This document shows, piece by piece, positions 8,668 through 16,957 of a DNA stretch of 17,610 nucleotides; within the stretch, counting starts at the first letter, position 1, and the number at the start of each line of letters is the position of its first letter. The stretch lies in NCBI GenBank assembly GCA_025765595.1, contig JAIVFH010000488.1, positions 1 to 17,610 of the forward strand. Reading direction: 5' to 3'. The notes beneath the pieces are model-generated. The model was not told where the DNA came from. It saw only the letters and a list, made by a program, of their open reading frames with translations, and ran no database searches. Position numbers and translations under genes: made by a program. Source of the DNA: Obelidium mucronatum (taxonomy: Eukaryota > Chytridiomycota > Chytridiomycetes > Chytridiales > Chytriomycetaceae).

Positions 8668-8777
8668 ATAATTATAACCCTCGTGACCGCTTAATTTGAA
8701 ATCTGCATATAAATAATTTTAACATACTTTTAATGATAAAATCAAATCTGAAAAAACTAAGCGAGATTTTTCGAACA
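8668..8777 (+). other. Intergenic gap between Galpha-3 and Galpha-4
   Basis: 110 bp, AT-rich, with ATATAAATAATTTT at about 8707-8720 that could serve as a TATA-like element for Galpha-4. An ATG at 8733 is in frame with Galpha-4 and would add 15 residues before MGC. The MGC start at 8778 is preferred because N-terminal lipidation needs it. Confidence 0.4.
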
Positions 8778-10345
8778 ATGGGTTGTACTGCGTCAACAGC
8801 TGCCACCGGAGCTGACACGATTGCACCCGACCCAGCAGCTATTCAAAGGAACAAAGAAATAGATAAGCAGCTCTATGAAGAACGGAAAAAGCTGGAAAGC
8901 GTGAAGGGAACCAAACTTCTACTTCTTGGTGAGTTGATGATTGTGACTTTCATCACAAAACGTTAAATCCTGCCCACTTTAGGAACAGGGGAAACAGGAA
9001 AATCGACGATTCTAAAACAAATGAGAATCATCTATGGCGTTGGTTTCACCCAAGATGAAATAGCCGCGTTCCGTTTGACACTACTGTCCAACATCTTTGA
9101 GTGCACCCAGTCACTGATGTCTGCAATGAGCGCACTCAAAATTCCTTACGGTTTTGATACGGAAGAAGCAAAAGTGGAGATTGAGAAGCGCGAAACTTCA
9201 AGTCGGATGTCAGCCCCTCCTGCAGGCAGTGATTCCCACCTCATGTTGTTGGATGGAGGGAGTCTGACCAAACTAGATTCAACGTTTTCGCATGGTAGAA
9301 ATATTACAAAGGATAATCCAATTGCGATTCTTGCGAAGGACAGGTACAACAAGATGACCAAGAAGAAGAACGGAAAGGAAGCGGGCAAGCGATTATCCAC
9401 GTCAGAACAAAATGCGGATAAAGTCCTCGATGCAGAAGCATTAATGTTCTCAGAAGCAACAGAGGCGGCTTTTAAGAAAGGAGATGTGACGAAGGAGCTA
9501 ATCGAAGCTGTTGAATTGCTGTGGAAGGATTCAGGAATCCAATATTGTTATTCACGCGCCAACGAGTTTCAGTTAATGGAGTGCTGTCCATAGTTGAGTT
9601 TCTTCGTTTGATTTATTATTTAAGAATATTGTGCTGAATTCATCGTGATAGTGTCATGGCGAATTTAAGGCGGATTTGTGCACCAAACTTTGCACCTACT
9701 GAGCAAGATATTGTTCATGCTCGAACAATGACAACGGTAATCACAGAAACAAAATTCAAAGCAGATGGTGTAGTATACAGTGTGTTTGATGTTGGTGGCC
9801 AGAGGAGCCAAAGAAAGAAGTGGGCGCCATTCTTCGATGATGTTTCCGCTATTATATTTCTCACTGCAATCAGCTCTTATGATCAAACATGCGCTGAAGC
9901 CGAAGGGATGAATCGAAGTAAGTCGCTGCCTATGGGGAAATAGTAATTGAACAACCCTTCCAGTTATCGAATCTATCAACGTTTTCAACTCCATCATCAA
10001 TTTCCCTCTTTTCAAGAACACGGGAATGATTCTCTTCATGAACAAAATAGACTTGTTCAAGGAGAAAATAAAAGTGTCTCCAATATCATCGTTTTTCCCC
10101 GCCTTCGAAGGTTTGTCTCATGAATATACATTGCCACTTACACTCTTATCACAGGAGAAAGCACCTATGAGCGCGGCATCAAGTTCTTCAGCAATGAGTT
10201 CAATTCATTAAACAAGGATAAAAGCAAGAAGATATACACTCATTTCACGTGGGCAACCGACACAAAACAAATTTCGTCGATTCTCAAATCCGTGCGAGAG
10301 TGCATTGAGAAGTTTAATATGCAGCAGGGTGGATTGGTAGACTAG
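8778..10345 (+). CDS. Heterotrimeric G-protein alpha subunit (Galpha-4)
   Basis: Signalling GTPase, last of the tandem trio. Exons 8778-8928, 8983-9592, 9652-9917, 9964-10110 and 10155-10345 give 454 aa, the longest of the four. MGC lipidation start. P-loop GTGETGKST 51-59 (second Ser replaced by Thr), switch I Arg278 (RTMTTV, no Gly), DVGGQ 300-304, NKID 369-372, TWATD 423-427. The helical-domain insert (about 112-215) is basic with a KKKNGKEAGK run, unlike the acidic insert of Galpha-2. The tail ends FNMQQGGLVD, so the usual GLx end is extended by two residues. No C-terminal intron. AATAAA (10348-10353) begins three bases after the stop. It converges with the RNase T2 gene, with 87 bp between stops. 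Confidence 0.94.
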
Positions 10346-10347
10346 TA

Positions 10348-10353
10348 AATAAA
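10348..10353 (+). terminator. Polyadenylation signal of Galpha-4
   Basis: AATAAA starts two bases after the TAG at 10343-10345. The Galpha-4 3' UTR must be short because the convergent RNase T2 gene stops at 10433. Confidence 0.5.
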
Positions 10354-10432
10354 GTCATTTTTATTCTTGAATATGAAATCATTCACAGGTGTGATTAAGA
10401 AAAAAAAGTCCCCAGTATATTCTCAAGCATAA

Positions 10433-11531
10433 CTAAATTTCATCACTATTCAGCACGAGGGAGGCTCGGTTGTGCTCTGCATGCTCTTCGGCATACATAA
10501 CTCCATAGCGTGGACAAGTCGATGGGAGGTAAACGTCTCCATTTTTTGCCACGTCGCCACCGGTCCCCTGAAGCATCAAAAAAACTTCAAATTAAAAAAA
10601 AAAAAAAAACGTTCTAAACTTACGAGAAGTCCCAGTCTGATTTCTCCAAGATACGGTCCTTTGCAAACCAAACCGATGGACAATGCACCAAAAGAAGCCA
10701 CCAAAGCATTTTTGATATCTTCTGATTTATACGCGGCAGTTTTTGAAGGAACGATATTCGCGTTTTTGAGGGCGGCAAAGACATTATCTGCATGAATATA
10801 TTTAAAATCAGAGATAGATATCTGATGCCACGACGCTCACATTTGGCTTGCAGGTACAGGGTATCTCTAAAGAACTTTTCAACGTCTGCTCCGATGCTGT
10901 TTCCGACACACTAAACCACGATGTTCACAAAATATGATGCAGTGTAGAAACCCCAAACCTCGCGATCCGCAGGAGAATAGCATGTTCCGTGCTTGGACCA
11001 TTCATGACCCCAGAAGTCATTAAAGTCGCTCTCTTTTCCTCCCTTGAATGAGACCCTGTTTGACAAAAGGAGTAAGCCAGGTGAGTCATTGCGAATGTCC
11101 ATTCACTAACCAGTAAGTGGTTAGATTGCGATAAATGCCGGTATTCTTGATACGGTTTGCTGTATCGCTGTACACGCGTTTTGTGTCGCAATCGGAAACT
11201 TGGTAGCCTTGACAGTTGTCCGGCCAAAGGCCTGTGAAACTGGCGTTATCTTGCGACACTGCAGAGTCTAAAAAAATCAAATAAACATACCATGGATTGT
11301 CCACTGGTCTTGAGGAATCCTGTCGAGGACATCGTGAGTGCATCGGTCGTTGATACTCTTGCAATAACCAGGCAACCACTGCAGCGCGAGAACCATCACC
11401 CCGTTCGTTGGAACACAGCAAGCATCAGCTTTTGAAGTACAAGAAACTACCGAATTGTCGCATTGTTGGGGGAAAACTTGCGGAACAACTGAAGCTGCTG
11501 AGGTGGTGATGACAAAGAGGAGACCCAACAT
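10433..11531 (-). CDS. Secreted ribonuclease T2
   Basis: Endoribonuclease cutting single-stranded RNA through a 2',3'-cyclic phosphate; the family is secreted or vacuolar. Exons on the minus strand: 11531..11291, 11231..11111, 11055..10959, 10910..10841, 10787..10624 and 10567..10433, giving 275 aa. A short signal peptide covers about residues 1-13. CAS I is WTIHGLWPD (His80); CAS II is FWGHEWSKHGTC (Glu139, His143), so the active site is complete. The fourth intron (10958..10911, 48 nt, donor GTTTGG) can be read in frame as sixteen codons ending in TAG. Removing it gives HGTC-7-C, the spacing seen in fungal T2 enzymes. The last intron holds a run of 16 T (plus strand A 10594-10609). The C-terminal about 45 residues (GTGGDV..NSDEI) are less conserved. 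Roles in nutrient scavenging are family knowledge. Confidence 0.92.
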
Positions 11532-11589
11532 TATTATTTTAATATTTAATATATTTAGTCCCGGTTAAATCATGTATTAAAATAGTTCT

Positions 11590-11599
11590 TTTATTTATT
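11590..11599 (-). terminator. Overlapping polyadenylation signals of the PACRG-like gene
   Basis: Minus strand AATAAATAAA: two AATAAA hexamers, the first sharing bases with the TAA stop (11600-11598). The RNase T2 ATG (11531) is only 67 nt further on, so this gap must serve as both 3' end and promoter. Confidence 0.45.
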
Positions 11600-12633
11600 A
11601 TCCAAAAACAGATGAATAAGTGGGAATCTTGCTCTTGATTAATCTCAAGGCTTCGGCCCCATCAGTCCCACCAACACCTCTGTCTCCACCACCAACGCCA
11701 ATCCATTCTCCTAAATTAACCACTTTCTTTTCCTTGGCACCAGAAGCCGATTGAACCTCAACCCTTTTGCATTCTGCCCCATCAGAAGAAGTGGTATTGA
11801 ATGCAATACCAGATTCTACACCCTGAAGACACGCAATCACTGCATCTTTAATGACAGAATCTCGTGAGTGAGAATGCAAGGCAATAGGAGGGAGCAGCGC
11901 GGCTAGATAAGGGAGCAAACCGGCACCGAGACAAGTTCCAAGACTATGTACGGTGTCCAAGGCAGCCAGGATAGTACTCTTTTCCTTCGAGGATAACGCG
12001 TTGCGAAGAGGAGGAACGGATTGCGCGAGAAGCGGTTCGATTTTAGATCTCGCGTTGGGCGATAGAATCAACTCTTTCAGCGCGTTCGGGACCAGGAAAA
12101 GGAAGGGGTGCTTTGTTTCGCGGAGACCTTCCATTAGTGTGATAAATAGAGGGTTATATGACAGAGTTGAAACCGGCTGGGACCATGAAATCTTTTTTCA
12201 ATAGATTAGTTGAGGACCCCTTGGGTGGAGTAGATCAATATGCAAACCTTGTGCTTGACAGACCCATGCTCCAGCCGACAAGGAAATCCACCTTTAGAAT
12301 AAGCTGCGCTGAAGGCTCTAGTGACATCAAAATGTGTAAATAACGGCTTTGAAGCACGCAAGTAACGACACGCAATTACGTTTTGTGCGATCCGGCGCCC
12401 AAGTCCAAAATTGCTTTTGGAATGCTTCGATTTGAGATTTTTGTGCTCTTTGGCTCAGCAGCAGGCGCAATAGTTGACGACGCGAGAGTCCCAGTTCCCA
12501 GCTTGCGCGGAGTCACAGGCGACAGCTTCGAGTGCGCCGATCCGGACTTGCTGCTGCTGGAAGTGCCCCCGCGGCTGTTGAGCGGCTTTGGCGCTGCGTT
12601 GGTGCTGGTTGCCCGTGGCGCTGTCGAGAACAT
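11598..12633 (-). CDS. PACRGL: PACRG-like protein (parkin co-regulated family)
   Basis: Exons on the minus strand: 12633..12380, 12317..12248 and 12191..11598, giving 305 aa. Residues 1-70 are low-complexity Ser/Thr/Ala/Pro. The conserved core starts at about 85: AFSAAYSKGGFPCRLEHGSV, then YNPLFITLMEGLRETKHP, helical-repeat segments (LKELILSPNAR; PPLRNALSSKEKSTILAALD) and the closing IKSKIPTYSSVF. This matches PACRG-like better than PACRG, notably the EGLRETKHP and IKSKIPTY blocks. The family is made of alpha-helical ARM/HEAT-like repeats; PACRG proper sits at the axonemal inner junction. A Gly-rich loop (GVGGGDRGVGG) is inserted before the last helix. Introns have good branch sites (CAACTAAT). 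It lies 84 bp downstream of CDA-A on the same strand. A flagellar role is inferred, not shown. Confidence 0.88.
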
Positions 12634-12717
12634 CGGAAGAGTTTGTCAACAGCGGGATTTACAGTAAGGGGAATACTTTATTGTGCGAAATAATATACTT
12701 TGAAGAGGCCGAGGATG

Positions 12718-13996
12718 TTAAATAAGCGATAAGGCGAGCAGAAACGCGATTGTTCCCAAAAATGCTGATTCTCGAGAGCCTGATGTCCTGGTGGTTTGTG
12801 AAATTGTGTTGACGGTTGCAGCATACGCGGTACTTGAAGCAAATGAGGTACCCGCAAGAGTCGAAGAAATTGTCGAATTCGGTTTTTCTTCCGTCAAAGT
12901 TGGTGCCACAGTTGTTAAAGGTGTTGGAGAAGCCTGGGTTTTCGGAGGCAACACGACTGACCGCTTGTTATCAAACTGACCAGATTTGAAGAATCCTTCA
13001 AGAATATCATTTCCGTAAGGACTGAAAACTCCCAAGCATTTCGACAAGGGTTCCAACTGGTAGCCGGCCTTCAAAAGCATATCCATTACTGTATTCGCAA
13101 TGGATGCTTCGGATTCAAACATATCATGCTGCAAAGATATCTGATTCTTAAGCCCTTGATTTATCCAGGTTTTGAAGTTTCCCGAAACGACTTGATTAAG
13201 CTTTGTCGCGTCTTTATAAAACTCCCAATCATGCGAGTCTTAATTTTGAGAATACAATTAGCCGACACCCAAAGCAGTATGACATAAAGCTCAAACCAAT
13301 GTATTGTATGGAAGTAAGGCCCATTGACGCAGCCAGTTTTCGAACTCTCTCGTTAATACGCCCCATTGGCGGGCGAAAGTATCTTGGAACCTGACCAGTG
13401 ATTTCATAAATTGCACGAGCCGAGTAAACCAGCTCAGATATAATTTGATTATCGTCTTTGATTGCCGTCAGATCAGGGTGAGACCAGGTATGGATGCTTT
13501 AGAAGAAAAAAAGGTTGGTGTGAGTTCTTCAGATTTTCGTGGGTTTGAGTGCTTGGGCCCAAACTCACGCGATCTCGTGGCCGCTCCTGTAAGCGGCGAG
13601 CATTTGGTCTGGATAATCGACCACGCAGGAACCAATTGTAAAGAAGGTCGTTGTTAAGCCTTTGTTGCTGAAGTCTATCAAATGGATCAACGAATTTGAA
13701 CTACTACTATGGCGAGTTCCAAAATACTCAACAATCAGAAACTACGCGGGTATATGGAGAAGGTCCATCATCGAATGAAGGCATCCACGCCATTGGGTTT
13801 GCTCCGTTACATGTGTAGATATCATCGGGAACATTTCCATTTCGATTGACTTGCTGAAAGTATTGCGTCCAAACCGGAACAGAAGGTGGAAGAGACCATA
13901 AGGAAGGAGTCCAGGAGAAGTCGTGGTGGCTGTTAATTTGTGGATTTCAGCAGTGAATGTATGGCAAATATTGTTGCTCCGTTACATCGAAGACAT
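12718..13996 (-). CDS. Polysaccharide (chitin) deacetylase CDA-A, NodB family
   Basis: Would remove acetyl groups from chitin or related wall polymers. Exons on the minus strand: 13996..13986, 13929..13733, 13674..13569, 13496..13297 and 13238..12718, giving 344 aa. NodB motifs: SFDDGP 55-60, HTWSH 107-111, RPPMG 146-150 (usual RPPYG), DSHDW 172-176, LQHD 207-210. After residue 260 comes a Ser/Thr-rich stalk, then a hydrophobic end (AFLGTIAFLLALSLI) of GPI-anchor type. It is the most diverged copy: it has an extra intron before the DSHDW motif and lacks the intron after HDVW found in B, C and D. The coding length up to the motif 1 intron is 208 nt, exactly as in B and C, which supports the ATG. 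No signal peptide is visible. AATAAA (12682..12677) follows the stop. Confidence 0.82.
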
Positions 13997-14101
13997 TGAA
14001 TTGTAAACGAGGATGAGGCTCTTTTTTGATCGAAGGTTTGTTTTATATTAAAGTAGCAACTTTTTGATAGCAATTGCGGCAACGAAAATAAAGGGTTCAA
14101 C

Positions 14102-14118
14102 TTGCCAAGCAGTCCAAC
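14102..14118 (+). repeat. Direct repeat, left copy
   Basis: TTGCCAAGCAGTCCAAC, identical to 14321-14337; the next four bases (GGCA against AGCA) match except the first. It marks the edge of the decayed deacetylase fragment. Confidence 0.75.
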
Positions 14119-14320
14119 GGCAATCAACACTCAATAATCAGAAACTACGCCAGTATATGGAGAAGGTCCATCATCAAATGAAAGCATTCAGCTCCGTTAC
14201 AGGTATAGATATCATCGGGACTCTGGAAATATTGCGCAACGTTTTATTGAATGCATTATTGACTTTTATTTTTAAAAACACTTGATTGAAAGTTGCAAAT
14301 GAGGTTAGATTTGAGTAGAT

Positions 14321-14337
14321 TTGCCAAGCAGTCCAAC
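14321..14337 (+). repeat. Direct repeat, right copy
   Basis: TTGCCAAGCAGTCCAAC, identical to 14102-14118, located a few bases after the CDA-B stop codon (14346..14344). The left copy may therefore derive from the 3' flank of a CDA-B-like gene. Confidence 0.75.
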
Positions 14338-14343
14338 AGCAGT

Positions 14344-15559
14344 TCAATATAAAAACATTGCAGCAATCAATGACAACGCCAGAACCGAAAAGCTATGTGT
14401 GGTAGACGAGACAAAAGGTCGAATCGTATTGATAGGAACATCGACAATGCTTGATACCAAAATAGGTGGAATCGTTGAAGTTGTTCTTGTTTCTGTAGTA
14501 GATGGTGTCGGTTTCGTCTCTTCATAAGATGGAACCAGGTGTTCTTTGCTCTCGAACTGGCCATTTGTAAAAAAATCTTCAAGAATCGAGTTTCCGTAAG
14601 GAGAATCTTCTTCGAGACATTGATAAATCGGCATGACGGTGTACCCGGCCTTGATAACGGCATCCATTGCTTTTATTGCGACAGTAACTTCGGGCCTTGA
14701 AAAGTAAACCCTGTTAAAAACAAATTGGACTCCCAACCAAAAAACTTACTGCCAAACATCATGCTGCAAAGTAATTTCGCCTGTCCGATTCTCAGCAATC
14801 CACTGCCTGACATGGCCCATAACCACAGGTTCCATTTTCACCTGGTCGTTGTAATACATCCAATCTTGCGTATCGATATATGAAACCACTTGTAGGCCTA
14901 TTGTGGCGGCCAATCTTCGGACTCGCGCGTTGGATTGGCCATAAGGTGGGCGAATATATCGAATTGCCTGTCCTGTGACTTGATGAATTACCTTGGCCGT
15001 GTAAACAAATTCCGCAATAATTTCATCGTCTGATTTTACTTCGGTAAGCTTCGGGTGTGACCAAGTATGAATTCTGATTGAAAGGTCAGTCAAACACAAA
15101 ATTTGACATCCGAAAGCTTACCCGATTTCGTGGCCAGCGTTGTAAGTATCCAGCAAGATTTTTGGATGCTGTAAAGCAACAGAACCAACTATGTAAAATG
15201 TGGTATTCATCTTCTTCTCCTTGAAGTCTAATTTTAGAATTTAGATGAATTCAATAATGATTTTTGGCGCTTTCCCAATCGTGTCGCCTCTCACATTCAA
15301 TCAGCTGCGGAGTATAGGGAGACGGACCGTCATCAAATGTTGCACCCCAAACTTTCGGCATTGATGTTGTGCACTTTCGAATGTCGTCTTTTGGAACGAC
15401 CAAGTGAGGATTGCTCCTGTTGAAGTAAGATGTCCAAACTGGAACCGCAGGGGCTCTTGTCCAAGTTTTTGGAGCCCAGCTGAAATCGTAAGAACTTTGG
15501 TATTTGGAGGGGGTTAGTGGTTTGTACCATCAAAGTTCAGCCAATTCTTACTTTGACAT
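14344..15559 (-). CDS. Polysaccharide (chitin) deacetylase CDA-B, NodB family
   Basis: Exons on the minus strand: 15559..15552, 15494..15295, 15227..15122, 15073..14750 and 14695..14344, giving 329 aa. NodB motifs are complete: TFDDGP 55-60, HTWSH 107-111, RPPYG 146-150, DTQDW 172-176, LQHD 207-210. The C-terminal part has the shared block YQCL..SPYGN.ILE.FF..GQFES, a Thr-rich stalk (TTETRTTSTIPP) and a hydrophobic GPI-type end (SVLALSLIAAMFLY). The 8-nt first exon encodes MS plus two bases of the third codon; the same phase-2 intron is present in CDA-A and absent in CDA-C. The last acceptor has two in-frame choices 15 nt apart (TTTAACAG at about 14711, TTTCAAG at 14696); the second matches CDA-C (Q then PEVTV). 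An ATG at 15618 opens a 22-residue signal-like peptide in a frame that does not join this model. Confidence 0.85.
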
Positions 15560-15665
15560 GTCTGAGGATTCAGAACTAAAAAAAGAATTATGAAAGCCAA
15601 CTCTAATTTATTTCTCATTTACTCCTATCTATTTGGTCCAACATCTTCATTCGCACACATATATC

Positions 15666-16798
15666 TTACATCATGGACGCAAGCAAGAGCGCCCAAAGCA
15701 CCCCGGAGAAACGAGCGAAGCATCCGCTCTTTGCTGTTGTTGCAACAATAAATGGCGCCGTACTGTTGTCACCAATACCAACTATCGATGAATTTCCGCT
15801 GAATCCCAATCCAATCGAATCATCCACTTGTTTAAGAATCACGGCGTTTCGGCTTTCAAACTGCCCAGATTTGAAAAATCCCTCCAGAATTGGGTTTCCA
15901 TATGGAGAATTTTGTCCAAGACACTGGTACACCGGTTTGATGGTGTATCCAGCAGTTATCAACGCGTCCATAGCTTTTTTAGCAACAGTGACTTCAGGTC
16001 TGTGAAAATACTCAAATGTCAGAATATGTCCGAATCAATGATGCATCATAATACATACTGCCATACGTCATGCTGCAGTGATATTTCCCCCGTACGCTTC
16101 TCAGCTATCCACTGTCTGATGTGGCCCATCACCAATGGTTCCATAAGTGCTTGATTGTTATAATACATCCAATCCTGGGTATCTAGATACGAAACGACTT
16201 GGAGTCCCATCATAGCAGCCAAACGCCGAACTCGACTGTTGGATGAACCGTACGGCGGTCGAATGTATCGAATGGCTTGGCCTGTTACTTGGTGGATCAC
16301 TTTTGCGCTATATACGAACTCGGCAATGATTTCATCATCTGAAGCGACAGAAGTCAGATTCGGGTGGGACCAAGTGTGAATTCTGACACAAGTGTTAATC
16401 CAAACATATTTAGTCAATGTAGCAACAATACCCAAGTTCGTGACCGGCATTAAAAGTATCCAACATAATCTGCGGATAATTGATTGCGGTCGATCCGACT
16501 GTGTAAAAGGTTGTCTTCATGTTCTTGCTTTTGAAATCTGCTCCTTCAAGTTTTCACTCCAAGCAACAATCACAAGAACTATTTCCTTACATGCCACTAA
16601 TTCTGGAGTGAATGGCGAGGGTCCATCGTCGAATGTAGCGCCCCAAATCAAAGGCTCTGAGGTTGAACACCTTCGAATATCGTCGGCTGGAACTGTAAAG
16701 TTTGGATTCGTCTTGTTGAAGTACTCTGTCCATGCTGGAACCCCGGGGGCCCTTGTCCACGCTTTCGGCGCCCAAGAGAAATCGTACTTGGTGCTCAT
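15666..16798 (-). CDS. Polysaccharide (chitin) deacetylase CDA-C, NodB family
   Basis: Exons on the minus strand: 16798..16591, 16537..16432, 16382..16059 and 15999..15666, giving 323 aa. All NodB motifs are canonical and at the same residue numbers as in CDA-B: TFDDGP 55-60 with the metal Asp, HTWSH 107-111 for metal, RPPYG 146-150, DTQDW 172-176, LQHD 207-210 with the catalytic His. Exon lengths 208, 106 and 324 equal those of CDA-B once its tiny first exon is joined, so the start and splice sites are well fixed. The tail has N-glycosylation sequons (GNSSI; DNSTA) and a hydrophobic GPI-type end (FSGVLWALLLASMM). Its stop is 106 bp before the CDA-B start. No signal peptide is found; upstream in the same frame there is a TAG after nine codons. 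Confidence 0.87.
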
Positions 16799-16957
16799 CA
16801 CAGACTCGGAGTTTTTTTTCTAAGCTTGCTTGTAACGGAAATGAGATACAGTTTACACTCAAAATCAAACATAATCTATAGACATGAGCTCGGTTCTAAT
16901 GCAATTCAAACTATAGCAAAAATGGCGAATAAAATAAAGGCTCCAAGCTTTTTAGCG

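Larger units (their letters stand above)
14102..14341 (-). pseudogene. Decayed deacetylase fragment bounded by 17-bp direct repeats
   Basis: Between CDA-A and CDA-B, positions about 14127-14242 match the motif 1 end of CDA-A exon 2 plus the start of its intron (counterpart about 13724-13868). The match includes the codons for FDDGPSPYT and the GATATCTA and TGTAACGGAGC stretches. Relative to CDA-A it has deletions of roughly 20 bases near 14220 and about 15 near 14190, and the frame is lost. The block is bounded by direct copies of TTGCCAAGCAGTCCAAC (14102-14118 and 14321-14337); the second lies just past the CDA-B stop. It is best read as what remains of a further tandem copy after recombination. 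No complete gene is present. Confidence 0.7.

Noticed and set aside
8733..8777. Upstream in-frame ATG for Galpha-4
   Set aside because: It would bury the MGC lipidation signal that the other G-alphas have at or near the N-terminus.
10472..10795. 107-codon plus-strand frame near the convergent gap
   Set aside because: It is antisense to the last two exons of RNase T2 and includes the poly-A run; no independent support.
12383..12667. 94-codon plus-strand frame opposite the PACRG-like N-terminal exon
   Set aside because: It is the antisense of a Ser/Ala/Pro-rich low-complexity exon, which commonly yields long open frames.
13933..14130. 65-codon minus-strand frame with a hydrophobic start upstream of CDA-A, considered as a signal-peptide exon
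   Set aside because: It has no ATG at its start, begins inside the relic/repeat junction, and cannot be joined in phase to CDA-A exon 2; the MSS start with conserved 208-nt length fits better.
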